42,491 nucleotides of DNA. It comes from Sulfobacillus harzensis. Its GTDB lineage: Bacteria; Bacillota; Sulfobacillia; Sulfobacillales; Sulfobacillaceae. The position numbers and the translations under genes are program-made. Below are positions 1 to 8,190 of this stretch, piece by piece. The stretch lies in assembly GCF_012933365.1 (NCBI RefSeq), contig NZ_JABBVZ010000028.1, positions 1 to 42,491 on the forward strand. The letters run 5' to 3'. Each line of letters starts with the position of its first letter. The first letter of the stretch is position 1. The notes under the pieces were generated by a model. The model was not told where the DNA came from, did no database searches, and was given only the letters and a program-made list of their open reading frames with translations.

Positions 1-77
1 GTCGTCCCCCTCGCGCACGCTGAGACTACTGGGGCCGCAGGGCCCCGGGATCATCAGGCCGTGCCGACCCATTTTTT
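1..77 (+). other. Structured element, possible 3' end of a non-coding RNA
   Basis: Nested complementary segments are visible: GCACG (15-19) with CGTGC (60-64), CTGA (20-23) with TCAG (54-57), and a strong GGGGCC (31-36)/GGCCCC (41-46) hairpin closed by GCAG. A seven-base purine/pyrimidine internal loop lies between the last two stems. The structure is followed at 71-77 by ATTTTTT, as at a transcript end. No convincing reading frame crosses it with a ribosome binding site. I compared it mentally with RNase P RNA, 4.5S, 6S and tmRNA 3' ends and could not match any of them. It could also be an mRNA 3' end or leader. The element is probably cut by the window edge. Confidence 0.35.
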
Positions 78-79
78 AT

Positions 80-109
80 CCCGCTCATGTGAGCGGGTTG
101 TTTTTGTTT
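80..109 (+). terminator. Intrinsic terminator upstream of the membrane glycosyltransferase
   Basis: A perfect inverted repeat CCCGCTCA (80-87)/TGAGCGGG (90-97) is followed by the T-rich tract TTGTTTTTGTTT (98-109). This is a classic rho-independent terminator for rightward transcription. It would close whatever transcript enters from the left edge and separates it from the gene starting at 173. Confidence 0.8.
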
Positions 110-172
110 GCGGAATAGCGCTCGTTCGTGTCGGACACCCTTTTGGTGGTAGTTCTTGGAGGCGAACGAGCC

Positions 173-1576
173 ATGCGATGGAAAGCGGTCGTGTCACGCA
201 CGCCATTCTTTTGGATGGCCTTAGCCTGGCTGTGGCTTGATATCCCCAGCTTTTGTTGGTGGATGGGTAAAGCGTCCATTGCCCAATTGCTGCGCTCACC
301 AATGGGGTTTATCAGCCCCGATCGCCATGTCGACCACCTCTGGGCAGCTGGATGGTATTTTGTTGGCGTCAGCGTTCTTATTCTTTCGTATCAACCGGCT
401 ATTCAGGCGTGGGAGACGGCCCGCAGAAAACCCTGGCTGCCGGCGGGCCTGAGTCTGCTATTGGCGAGTCTCTCCTTTCCCTTTGTCTCGCACGACATCT
501 TCTCTTACTACGGAGAATGGCGTCTGATGGTTCTTTATCACCAAAACCCCATGACCACCCCAGTTGCAGCTATCCCTCATTGGCGGGCTGACCTGTGGCT
601 CATTCGGGCGGGATGGCAGAAGTCCATTAATCCCTATGGACCAGCCTGGTTTGCGCTCGTCGATGGTCTAGGGCGCCTTGCCCCTTACGGCTTTGTGGGA
701 TTTTTCGTTTTCTTGAAGGCGATGGCGTTGGCGAGCACACTTGTGACCGGAGGCGTTCTCCAGCGCCTGCGTACATCGAGCGCTGTCCGCTATGTCTTAC
801 ATCCGGTGGTGATGGTTGAGTTTCTGGCCAATGGCCACAATGATGTCATCATGGTGGTTATGGCGGCTCTAAGTTTCGCGTTGTGGAGCCAGCGCCGTTG
901 GATTTTTGCGGGCATGGCTGCAGGTCTTTCCGTGGCGACAAAGTACGTGACCTTGGTAGGACTCTTGTGGCTGGCTGTCGCTCCGCGAGACTGGGGGCAG
1001 CGATTTAAGGTGGCCGGTGCGGCTCTGGTTGTCGGGGTGATCCTACTCGCTCCATTTTGGCACGGGCAAGCGACATTGGCGGGCATTTCAGATCCTACGC
1101 ATCTCTTTCTTCGCTCGCCGGCTTTCATCATCCAGGGGATGCTGGTGCACTTGGGAGGACTGACGCGAGCATCAAGCCGCCATTGGGCCACGGGAATCAC
1201 CTCATGGATATTTTGTGTCCTGTATCTTTGGGCTGCCAAGAGGTTTTGGCGTACTCAAGATCCTATTTACATTGCCGATGTCCTGTTGGCAGCCGCGCTC
1301 ATTTTGATGTCGTGGCTGCAGTTTTGGTATTTGGGCTGGGCGTTGCCGTTTTACGTCGTCAGCCGTAAACTTCGGGCCGCGGCGATGGTCAAATATCTGG
1401 CTTACTTGGAGATTGTCCGCGTGACTGGGTGGCCATTCGGTCTTCCAGTGGCTTTGCAACTTGTGCAAGTGCTCCTCATCTGGGGCCCGTTAATCTGGGG
1501 AATCTGGAGAATCCGGCGCTCGGCCGATAAGATACGCCCCTATGGTCTTGGGCTCTTGAACCGGCGCCAGCAATAA
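173..1576 (+). CDS. Multi-pass membrane glycosyltransferase, GT-C-like (mannosyltransferase type)
   Basis: A 467-residue, very hydrophobic protein with roughly ten to twelve membrane segments. An acidic motif, SHDIFSYYGEWR, lies in a loop around residue 110, followed by NPYGPAW and HNDVIMV. This pattern (early D in an extracytoplasmic loop, then an NP-YGP element) recalls polyprenol-phosphate-sugar-dependent mannosyltransferases of the GT-C fold (MptA/MptB and DUF2029 relatives). The likely role is transfer of a sugar from a lipid carrier to an envelope glycan or lipid; donor and acceptor cannot be read from sequence. ATG 173 is preferred over an in-frame GTG at 128 because TTGGAGG (156-162) sits 10 bases before it. 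It stands alone between a terminator and ispH. Confidence 0.6.
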   Translation: MRWKAVVSRTPFFWMALAWLWLDIPSFCWWMGKASIAQLLRSPMGFISPDRHVDHLWAAGWYFVGVSVLILSYQPAIQAWETARRKPWLPAGLSLLLASLSFPFVSHDIFSYYGEWRLMVLYHQNPMTTPVAAIPHWRADLWLIRAGWQKSINPYGPAWFALVDGLGRLAPYGFVGFFVFLKAMALASTLVTGGVLQRLRTSSAVRYVLHPVVMVEFLANGHNDVIMVVMAALSFALWSQRRWIFAGMAAGLSVATKYVTLVGLLWLAVAPRDWGQRFKVAGAALVVGVILLAPFWHGQATLAGISDPTHLFLRSPAFIIQGMLVHLGGLTRASSRHWATGITSWIFCVLYLWAAKRFWRTQDPIYIADVLLAAALILMSWLQFWYLGWALPFYVVSRKLRAAAMVKYLAYLEIVRVTGWPFGLPVALQLVQVLLIWGPLIWGIWRIRRSADKIRPYGLGLLNRRQQ

Positions 1577-1623
1577 CCCGTGGCTCTGCTTGTTGACTGA
1601 CCGTGTCCGCTTGCGCTTTCGTG

Positions 1624-1629
1624 TACAAT
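1624..1629 (+). promoter_or_regulatory. Possible -10 element before ispH
   Basis: TACAAT at 1624-1629 would place a start of transcription near 1636, just ahead of the ispH ribosome binding site. The only good -35-like hexamer, TTGACT at 1593-1598, is 25 bases away, too far for a standard spacer, so this is a weak call. It does argue against using the ATG at 1628 as the ispH start. Confidence 0.3.
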
Positions 1630-1654
1630 GAAAGCAAGAAGCGAGGGATCTTTG

Positions 1655-2527
1655 ATGGACGTGTTGAAAATTGCGCCGCGCGGGTACTGTTACGGGGTGG
1701 TGGACGCGATGACCATGGCTAGGCAGGTGGCCAAGGACCCCAATGTGCCAAGACCCATTTACGTGCTCGGACAAATTGTGCATAACCGCCATGCGGTGGA
1801 TGAGCTGGAGAGCCTCGGCATCAAGACGTTCGATGGGGGGCCGCGCGTCGATTTGCTGGACCAAGTGCCCGAGGGGGCGACCGTCATCTTTACTGCCCAT
1901 GGCATTGCACCGGCCGTTAAGGAAAAAGCGCGCAAGCGCAATCTGACGTTTTATGATGCGACCTGCCCGGACGTGACTAAAACGCATGTGCTGATCCAGG
2001 AAAAAATACGCGACGGATACTCCATCATCTACATCGGCACGAAAGGCCACCCCGAACCGGAGGGCGCCATGGGCGAAGCGCCCGCGGGACGAGTCGCGCT
2101 GCTTACCACGGCTGACGAAGTGGAGAGCCTGCCGTTCAGTGAAGACACGAAGCTCGCGGTGGTGACGCAGACGACGCTCAGTCAATGGGATACGGCCGCC
2201 ATCATTGAGGCCGTTTTGCAGCGCTACCCTCATGCTGAAGTGCACAACGAAATCTGTCTCGCCACGCAGCTCCGTCAAGAGGCGGCTGTCAAGGCGGCTC
2301 AAGAGGCTGATATGGTGGTTGTGGTGGGTGACCGGCGCAGCAACAACTCCAACCGTTTGGTAGAGGTGGTAGAGAAGGTCGCAGGAAAGCCGGCCGTGCG
2401 TGTGGAACAGGTGAGCGACCTGGATCCGGCCTGGTTTCAAGGGCGCTCGCGGGTTGCCGTCACCGCCGGTTCATCAACGCCCAGTCCCATCACCCGGGCT
2501 GTGATTCGCTGGTTGGAAGACTTGTAA
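1655..2527 (+). CDS. ispH: 4-hydroxy-3-methylbut-2-enyl diphosphate reductase
   Basis: A 290-residue cytosolic Fe-S enzyme that catalyses the last step of the MEP pathway, reducing HMBPP to IPP and DMAPP. The three cluster-ligand cysteines are visible: GYCYGV (Cys12), DATCPDVTK (Cys104) and EICLATQLRQEA (Cys201). The substrate-pocket motifs AHG (82) and GHPEPEG (131-137) and a C-terminal SNNSNRL-type segment are also present. Length and motif order are typical of the family. ATG 1655 is chosen over ATG 1628 because GCGAGGGA (1641-1648) lies 6 bases upstream of it and the protein then begins right at the conserved N-terminus. IPP/DMAPP from this enzyme would feed the prenyl synthase encoded at 31269-32222. 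It converges with ccdA with a 1-base gap. Confidence 0.95.
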   Translation: MDVLKIAPRGYCYGVVDAMTMARQVAKDPNVPRPIYVLGQIVHNRHAVDELESLGIKTFDGGPRVDLLDQVPEGATVIFTAHGIAPAVKEKARKRNLTFYDATCPDVTKTHVLIQEKIRDGYSIIYIGTKGHPEPEGAMGEAPAGRVALLTTADEVESLPFSEDTKLAVVTQTTLSQWDTAAIIEAVLQRYPHAEVHNEICLATQLRQEAAVKAAQEADMVVVVGDRRSNNSNRLVEVVEKVAGKPAVRVEQVSDLDPAWFQGRSRVAVTAGSSTPSPITRAVIRWLEDL

Positions 2528-2528
2528 G

Positions 2529-3227
2529 CTAGGCGATAGCGGCCAGTCGCACGTAAAGATGAGTTGCCAACAAGAGGCCCAATACGGTGAGGAGGATTCC
2601 GGCCGTGCGCTCAATCCATGGCAAATAGCGGCCCAACTGGCGGGTCCACTGGGTGGCGCGGCTCAGAAACAGGGCCAAGATGAAAAATGGCAGCGCCAAT
2701 CCCAAGGCGTAGACGGCCAGCAGCACACCGCCCAACACCACCGTATGGCTGCGCGACGCCAAAATCAGGATGCTGCTCCAAATAGGGCCTACGCACGGGG
2801 TCCAGCCGGCAGCAAAAACGATACCCATGATCAGTGGAGACCAAACGCCGAGCCGTCCGCGTGCTGGAAGGGCCATGTGCACATCTCGCTTTAAGAGGCC
2901 GAGATGAATGACGCCCGCCAATTCCAAGCCGAAGATGACCATGACCACGCCGCCCAATTCGCTGATGAGGGTCTGATAGCGGTGGATAAATTCACCAATG
3001 GCGGTGGCCACAAGCCCCGACGAAATCAGCACCAGGGAAAATCCGGCGATAAAAATTAAGGCGTTGGTCAATACCCGGGCTCGTACGGCGCGGTTTTCAA
3101 CAGCTTCCACCGTCAGCGGGGTGCCGGCCATGGCGGTGAGATAAGAGGGGACGAGGGGAACGACGCAGGGAGACAACACGGAGGCTAGTCCTGCGCCAAA
3201 GGCAATTCCAAAACTTGCCGGATGCAT
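2529..3227 (-). CDS. ccdA: CcdA-type thiol-disulfide transmembrane reductase
   Basis: A 232-residue membrane protein with about six membrane helices. Two conserved Cys-Pro elements are present, SPCVVPLVPS (Cys21) and GWTPCVGP (Cys145), one in each half. These are the redox pair of the CcdA/DsbD-beta family, which passes electrons from cytoplasmic thioredoxin to extracytoplasmic thiol proteins, often for cytochrome c maturation. No c-type cytochrome or ResA-like gene is next to it here, so the partner is unknown. The start at 3227 has AAGGGGGA five bases upstream and lies downstream of a consensus -10, whereas an in-frame ATG at 3251 would sit at the transcription start itself. It is transcribed divergently from ftsE. 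Confidence 0.88.
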   Translation of the reverse strand: MHPASFGIAFGAGLASVLSPCVVPLVPSYLTAMAGTPLTVEAVENRAVRARVLTNALIFIAGFSLVLISSGLVATAIGEFIHRYQTLISELGGVVMVIFGLELAGVIHLGLLKRDVHMALPARGRLGVWSPLIMGIVFAAGWTPCVGPIWSSILILASRSHTVVLGGVLLAVYALGLALPFFILALFLSRATQWTRQLGRYLPWIERTAGILLTVLGLLLATHLYVRLAAIA

Positions 3228-3257
3228 GCTCGTCCCCCTTTCGCTTTTCAAGCCTTG

Positions 3258-3266
3258 ATTATAGCA
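3258..3266 (-). promoter_or_regulatory. Extended -10 promoter for ccdA
   Basis: On the minus strand the sequence reads TGC-TATAAT (3266 to 3258), a perfect -10 hexamer with the TGn extension. The -35 position (3286-3281) reads TTCCTT, a poor match, as is common with extended -10 promoters. Transcription would start near 3251, giving a leader of about 24 bases before ATG 3227. Confidence 0.6.
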
Positions 3267-3360
3267 TCTACGGTGGGAGGAAGGAATTGCCGCCTCCCTG
3301 TCGAATCATAGATCTTAACGGAATTTTTTGTCGGACCGTTGTCAAGGGGGACTCGGATAA

Positions 3361-4047
3361 TTGATTCGCATCGAAGGGGTGACCAAACGATACCCCAATG
3401 GTCATCGCGGCTTGACCGATGTTTCGCTGACCGTGCATCGCGGTGAGTTCGTCTTTCTGGTCGGTCCCTCGGGAGCAGGGAAATCGACCCTCATCCGTCT
3501 ATTGTATGGTGAGGAGCGTCCTACGTCGGGTGAGGTCACGATTGACCATTTTCGCCTTACCACCATGCGCATGCGCCAACTGCCTAAACTGCGCCGTCAA
3601 TTGGGCATTGTCTTTCAGGACGTAAAGCTTCTGCCCACGCGCAATGTTTTTCAAAACGTTGCCTTTGCCATGGAGGTCGTGGGAGCCTCCCGCAAAGAGA
3701 TTCAAAAGCGTGTGCCGCAAGTGCTGGAGTTGGTCGGATTGAGCCGTCGGCGCGACCATTTGCCCAGCCAATTGTCTGGCGGCGAGCAGCAACGGGTGGG
3801 GATTGCCCGCGCGTTAGTCAATCAGCCGACCTACGTGCTGGCGGATGAACCTACTGGCAATCTGGACCCGGACACCGCGTCAGATATTATGCGCCTCTTC
3901 TTGGAAATTAATCGTCGCGGCGCTACGGTGGTGATGGCGACTCATGCCCGTGAATTGGTGAACCAATTGCAAAAGCGGGTTATCGCTATTGAGGCCGGCC
4001 GTATTGTGCGTGATGAGGCCAAGGGGGTGTACGGCTATGAGTCTTAA
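3361..4047 (+). CDS. ftsE: Cell division ATP-binding protein FtsE
   Basis: A 228-residue ABC ATPase. Visible motifs are Walker A GPSGAGKST (35-43), the signature LSGGEQQRVGIARAL, Walker B VLADEPTGNLD, and a switch histidine in MATHARE. FtsE pairs with the membrane protein FtsX to control peptidoglycan hydrolases at the septum or during elongation. The start is TTG 3361, with AAGGGGG about 10 bases upstream; the following sequence MIRIEGVTKRYPNG matches the family N-terminus. It overlaps ftsX by 11 bases, which implies translational coupling. A weak promoter-like pair, TTGCCG (3287-3292) and TAGATC (3309-3314), lies upstream. Confidence 0.95.
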   Translation: MIRIEGVTKRYPNGHRGLTDVSLTVHRGEFVFLVGPSGAGKSTLIRLLYGEERPTSGEVTIDHFRLTTMRMRQLPKLRRQLGIVFQDVKLLPTRNVFQNVAFAMEVVGASRKEIQKRVPQVLELVGLSRRRDHLPSQLSGGEQQRVGIARALVNQPTYVLADEPTGNLDPDTASDIMRLFLEINRRGATVVMATHARELVNQLQKRVIAIEAGRIVRDEAKGVYGYES

Positions 4048-4924
4048 TGCCATCGGACATCTTCTGCGCGAGACGGGACGTTCGCTCACTAAGAACGCCT
4101 GGATGGCCTTGGCTTCCGTCTCCACGGTGACTATTGCGTTGTTTGTGCTCGCCGTTTTTGTGGTGGTCAGTGCCAACGTGAACCATGTCACGCAACTCTT
4201 GGAGAATCAGGTCGAGATGCGGGTGTTCATTAAGCCGCATGTCAGCCGCCAGCAAGAGATGGCATTATATCGGGAGGCCAAGGCATGGCCGCAGGTACGC
4301 CGTATCGATTATTTCACCAAACAGCAGGCAGCCGACAATTTGAAAAGCGAATTTCCTGATCAACAAGATCTTTTTCAGGTGATTCAAAAGTCCAACCCGC
4401 TCTTTGACGGCTTTGACATCTACACCAAGACCCCTCGGCAGATTCCGGTCGTGGCCTCCCGCATGTCCAAAGACCCAATCGTGCACAACGTGGTGTATCA
4501 GGGGACGGTGGTGCGCCGCCTGACCCGCTTGGGGAACATCTTAAAGTGGAGCGGATGGGTGGTGGAGGCGCTGTTGGCCATCGCCACCATGCTCATTATT
4601 GTCAACACCATCCGTTTGGCGGTATTTGCCCGCCGTCGTGAAATACAGGTGATGCGGCTGGTGGGGGCGACAGACTGGTTTATTCGTTGGCCCTTCATTC
4701 TGGAAGGGTTGACCATTGGCCTCATTGGCGCCGTGGTCTCTGATATGGTGATTGGATCGGGATACCGTTGGGTCATTAAACGGGCTGCGACCTCACTCCC
4801 CTTTTGGCCTATGGCGGGTTGGCATCAGGTCATGGCACAGACCACTCTCTTTACGGTCGCTGGCGGGCTGATTGTGGGCGGATTGGCGTCCTTGATTGCT
4901 GTGCGCCGCTTCCTTAAGATCTAA
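4037..4924 (+). CDS. ftsX: Cell division protein FtsX
   Basis: A 295-residue membrane protein of the FtsX/MacB permease type. It has an N-terminal cytoplasmic stretch, one membrane helix (about residues 22-45), an extracytoplasmic domain of about 120 residues, then three further helices near the C-terminus. It transmits FtsE ATP hydrolysis across the membrane to peptidoglycan hydrolases. The start ATG 4037 follows AAGGGGGTG (4021-4029) and lies inside the end of ftsE; an upstream in-frame GTG at 3989 would only add a tail that overlaps ftsE. The next gene encodes an S41 protease, a common neighbour in Firmicutes. Confidence 0.93.
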   Translation: MSLNAIGHLLRETGRSLTKNAWMALASVSTVTIALFVLAVFVVVSANVNHVTQLLENQVEMRVFIKPHVSRQQEMALYREAKAWPQVRRIDYFTKQQAADNLKSEFPDQQDLFQVIQKSNPLFDGFDIYTKTPRQIPVVASRMSKDPIVHNVVYQGTVVRRLTRLGNILKWSGWVVEALLAIATMLIIVNTIRLAVFARRREIQVMRLVGATDWFIRWPFILEGLTIGLIGAVVSDMVIGSGYRWVIKRAATSLPFWPMAGWHQVMAQTTLFTVAGGLIVGGLASLIAVRRFLKI

Positions 4925-4939
4925 GCCGGAACAATCGTG

Positions 4940-4948
4940 TGTTATAAT
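4940..4948 (+). promoter_or_regulatory. Extended -10 promoter for ctpA-uvrBAC
   Basis: TGT-TATAAT (4940-4948) is a consensus -10 with TGn extension; no good -35 is seen at the expected distance. Transcription would begin near 4955, immediately before TAAGGAGGT (4961-4969). It can drive ctpA and, through tight spacing, uvrB, uvrA and uvrC. No LexA-type palindrome is apparent around it. Confidence 0.65.
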
Positions 4949-4977
4949 GAGAGATACGGTTAAGGAGGTCTCTCTCA

Positions 4978-6174
4978 TTGAAGGCGCGCACGTGGGGAGC
5001 CTGGGCTTTGGTGACGGTGATGCTAATGGCGGGCTCGTCGGGCGCCACTTGGTGGCTCACCACGCGCGCGAGTCAAAGTCAGATACCGCCCAGCATGAGA
5101 ACGAGTTCCCAGTTTCGGCGCTTTGTCTCCACGTATGAACTGATTCGGCGCCAGTCCATATGGAAGAACAGCCCCCAACAGTTGTTGCTGGGAGCGACGA
5201 ATGGCATGGTTAACACGTTGCACGACCAGTTCAGCGATTATTTGACCGGAGGACAGACGGCCAACTTAAACGCCATGTTGGACCCCACCTATGTGGGGAT
5301 TGGCATTGAGGTGTCATTCAAGGCGTCGTTGGTCATCCAAGCCGTTTTTCCGGGCACGCCGGCAGCCAAGGCGGGGCTCAAGGCAGGTCAGCAGATTGTC
5401 GCCATCAACGGTCACGCCACACACGGCATGGCACCCCAGGCGGCTATGGACTTGTTGCATGGTCGGGCGGGAAGCCAGGTGACGCTCACGATACGGCACG
5501 GGACGGGGACTCGTCGATTCACGCTGACGCGTCGCACGATCGCCTTTCCCACCGTATCCTCCACCATGCTGCCGGGCGGCATCGCATACTTGGACATTAG
5601 CGAGTTCGGTCAAGACACCGGCAGCCAGGTCCAGGCCGCATGGCATCAACTGCTAGCCCACCATCCGCGGGGGCTGGTGCTGGATTTGCGTGGCAAGCCT
5701 GGCGGCGAACTCACGCAGGCGCTTCGGGTGGCCGATCTTTGGGTTCCCAAGGGGCCGGTGGTGACATTAAAGTATAAGAACCAAAAGCGGGATGAGACGT
5801 TGGATTCTACGGGCCCGGGAACGCGTCTGCCCATTGTGGTGCTGGTGAATGGCAATACCGCGTCGGCGGCGGAAATATTGTCGGCGGCCATTCAGGAGCG
5901 GCAAGGCGGTGAGCTGGTAGGCACCAAAACCTATGGCAAGGGCATTGTCCAGGAGGTAATTCCGCTCTCCGGCGGGGCATCCTTAAAGTTGACGGTGGCC
6001 CGCTATTATACGCCTGATGGAGACTATATCGAGCACAAGGGTCTGACACCCAATGTGCTGGTCAAGGAACCGGCGGCAATCGCGCCGTCTGATGTGCCTA
6101 GCCAGGATCCCCAGCTGAGAGCGGCCATTCGGGTGTTGGAGCAGAGGATAGCCAAGGATTCGGGTTCACGCTAG
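4978..6174 (+). CDS. ctpA: S41 family carboxyl-terminal processing protease
   Basis: A 398-residue exported serine protease. Residues 7-29 form a signal anchor, about 105-190 a PDZ domain beginning YVGIGIEV, and about 190-365 the S41 catalytic domain. The catalytic serine is in NGNTASAAEI (Ser296) and the general-base lysine in KTYGKG (Lys321). These enzymes trim or degrade envelope proteins from the C-terminus outside the membrane. The start is TTG 4978, eight bases after TAAGGAGGT. It is positioned directly after ftsEX and 12 bases before uvrB; the ftsEX-ctpA association suggests a role in processing envelope or cell-wall hydrolase partners, which is inference. Confidence 0.92.
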   Translation: MKARTWGAWALVTVMLMAGSSGATWWLTTRASQSQIPPSMRTSSQFRRFVSTYELIRRQSIWKNSPQQLLLGATNGMVNTLHDQFSDYLTGGQTANLNAMLDPTYVGIGIEVSFKASLVIQAVFPGTPAAKAGLKAGQQIVAINGHATHGMAPQAAMDLLHGRAGSQVTLTIRHGTGTRRFTLTRRTIAFPTVSSTMLPGGIAYLDISEFGQDTGSQVQAAWHQLLAHHPRGLVLDLRGKPGGELTQALRVADLWVPKGPVVTLKYKNQKRDETLDSTGPGTRLPIVVLVNGNTASAAEILSAAIQERQGGELVGTKTYGKGIVQEVIPLSGGASLKLTVARYYTPDGDYIEHKGLTPNVLVKEPAAIAPSDVPSQDPQLRAAIRVLEQRIAKDSGSR

Positions 6175-6186
6175 AGGGAGGACATC

Positions 6187-8190
6187 GTGGCGGAATTTGA
6201 AGTGCAGAGTCCGTATGCGCCGGCTGGCGACCAGCCAGGCGCCATTAAGGCATTGTCCGAGGGTTTTCTGAGTGGGCTAAAGGAGCAGGTGCTGTTGGGT
6301 GTGACCGGCTCCGGCAAGACCTTCACGATGGCCAACGTCATTAAAGAAGTGGGCTTGCCGACCTTGGTGGTGGCGCCCAACAAGACCTTGGCAGCGCAAT
6401 TGGCGGGGGAGCTTAAGGCCTTTTTCCCCAACAATGCCGTTGAGTACTTTGTCAGCTACTACGACTACTATCAGCCCGAGGCCTACATTGCCCAAACGGA
6501 TTTGTATATTGAGAAGGACGCGCAGATAAACGATGAAATTGACAAGCTGCGCCATGCGGCAACCTCGTCGCTGTTGGAACGTTCGGATGTGATTGTCGTG
6601 GCCTCGGTCTCTTGCATCTACGGTTTAGGCTCTCCGGAAGACTATCGGGACCTAGTGCTGTCCTTAAGAACCGGTCAGGAGCGAAGCCGCGAGTCCATTT
6701 TGCGCAAGCTGATTGAAATTCAGTACGACCGCAACGACATGAACTTTGTGCGCGGAAAGTTCCGGGTGCGAGGCGATGTGATTGAGATATTCCCGGCCAA
6801 CCGCAGCGAGCAGGCGATTCGGGTGGAACTTTTCGGAGACGAGATTGAGCGCATCCGGGAGTTCGACGTATTGACGGGCGAGATTTTAGGGGATCGCGAG
6901 CATGTCGCTATCTATCCAGCGTCGCACTATGTGATGGGGCAGGCTCGTCGCGATCCGGCCATTGATAGTATTGAGCGGGAGTTGGAGGATCGGCTGCGGC
7001 AACTGAAGGAGTTAGGGAAGGACCTGGAAGCCCAGCGGCTTGAGCAGCGTACGCGCTATGATCTGGAAATGCTCCAGGAGGTGGGATTCTGCTCGGGTAT
7101 CGAGAATTACTCGCGGCATTTTACGGGTCGCCTCCCGGGGGAGCCGCCCTACACGCTCTTAGACTATTTTCCGGAACACTTTCTCACCATTATCGACGAG
7201 TCGCACGTGGCCGTGCCGCAGATTCGCGGCATGTATGCCGGCGACAAATCGCGCAAGGAAAGTTTGGTCGAATACGGTTTTCGTTTGCCGTCCGCCTTCG
7301 ACAACCGGCCTTTGACCTTTGAGGAATTTAAAGGGCACGTGGATCGGGTGATGTATGTCTCCGCCACGCCAGGGCCGTATGAGCTGGAACATGCTGAAAA
7401 GGTGGTCGAACAAATTGTACGGCCCACCGGGCTTTTGGATCCGAAATTGATTGTGCGGCCCACCCAGGGGCAAATTGACCATTTGTTGGGCGAGATTCGC
7501 GAACGGGTGCAGAAAAATTTGCGCGTCTTGGTTACCACGCTCACCAAGCGAATGGCGGAAGATTTGACCGACTATCTCCGCGAGGCGGGGATTCGGGTCC
7601 GTTATCTGCATTCCGACATCGACACCATGGAGCGCATGGCGATCATTCGCGATCTGCGCTTGGGCGAGTTTGATGTGCTGGTCGGCATTAATCTGCTGAG
7701 GGAGGGGCTCGATCTGCCCGAGGTGGGCTTGGTCGCGATTTTGGATGCGGACAAAGAAGGATATCTCCGCTCGGCTACCTCCCTGGTCCAGACCATCGGA
7801 CGGGCCGCCCGCAATGTGGAGGGCACGGTCATCATGTATGCCGACAAAATGACGGACTCCATGCATGAGGCCATCTCCGAGACGGAGCGACGCCGCACGA
7901 TTCAGGAGCGGTACAATAAAGAACATCATATTACCCCGGTCAGTGTCACCAAGGATGTGCGCGAGGTCATCACCGCCATTAAGCCGTCCGCCGACGGCAT
8001 CGCTCAAAAGCCGGTCAAGGAGTTGACCCAGCGGGAGCGGATCAAGCTAGCCAATCAACTTCGCAAGGAGATGAAGGAAGCCAGCCGCAATTGGGAATTC
8101 GAGAGGGCGGCGGCTTTGCGGGACATGTTGATGGAACTCGAGGCGGAGCGCCCAATCAAGAGCGTGGGAGGAGGCAAGAGGCGTGGCTAG
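6187..8190 (+). CDS. uvrB: UvrABC system protein B
   Basis: A 667-residue nucleotide-excision-repair helicase-like protein. Walker A GVTGSGKT lies near residue 38, the DNA-clamping beta-hairpin is [12 protein letters not shown], the DEAD-like box is IDESH, and helicase motif VI is [11 protein letters not shown]-terminal UVR domain (about 625-660), used for contact with UvrC, is present. UvrB verifies damage handed over by UvrA and recruits UvrC for dual incision. The start is GTG 6187 after GAGGGAGGA. It overlaps uvrA by 8 bases. Length and motif set are standard. Confidence 0.97.
   Translation: MAEFEVQSPYAPAGDQPGAIKALSEGFLSGLKEQVLLGVTGSGKTFTMANVIKEVGLPTLVVAPNKTLAAQLAGELKAFFPNNAVEYFVSYYDYYQPEAYIAQTDLYIEKDAQINDEIDKLRHAATSSLLERSDVIVVASVSCIYGLGSPEDYRDLVLSLRTGQERSRESILRKLIEIQYDRNDMNFVRGKFRVRGDVIEIFPANRSEQAIRVELFGDEIERIREFDVLTGEILGDREHVAIYPASHYVMGQARRDPAIDSIERELEDRLRQLKELGKDLEAQRLEQRTRYDLEMLQEVGFCSGIENYSRHFTGRLPGEPPYTLLDYFPEHFLTIIDESHVAVPQIRGMYAGDKSRKESLVEYGFRLPSAFDNRPLTFEEFKGHVDRVMYVSATPGPYELEHAEKVVEQIVRPTGLLDPKLIVRPTQGQIDHLLGEIRERVQKNLRVLVTTLTKRMAEDLTDYLREAGIRVRYLHSDIDTMERMAIIRDLRLGEFDVLVGINLLREGLDLPEVGLVAILDADKEGYLRSATSLVQTIGRAARNVEGTVIMYADKMTDSMHEAISETERRRTIQERYNKEHHITPVSVTKDVREVITAIKPSADGIAQKPVKELTQRERIKLANQLRKEMKEASRNWEFERAAALRDMLMELEAERPIKSVGGGKRRG

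Noticed and set aside
790..1239. A 149-residue minus-strand open frame inside the glycosyltransferase gene
   Set aside because: It lies fully within a convincing coding region, has no ribosome binding site and its translation is low-complexity and Arg/Thr-rich, typical of an antisense shadow.
1593..1629. TTGACT/TACAAT as a standard promoter before ispH
   Set aside because: The spacer is 25 bases, well outside the 16-18 range; only the -10 is kept as a weak call.
1490..2440. A 316-residue minus-strand open frame opposite ispH
   Set aside because: It is antisense to an enzyme with all its active-site residues in place, and its His/Arg-rich sequence does not resemble a protein family.
4925..4950. 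GGAAC...GTGTT upstream of ctpA-uvrB as a LexA/DinR box
   Set aside because: The half-sites are separated by eight bases instead of four and the outer bases do not match CGAAC-N4-GTTCG.
7159..8007. A 282-residue minus-strand open frame inside uvrB
   Set aside because: Antisense to a well-conserved gene; the translation shows no domain pattern. Long antisense frames are expected at this base composition.
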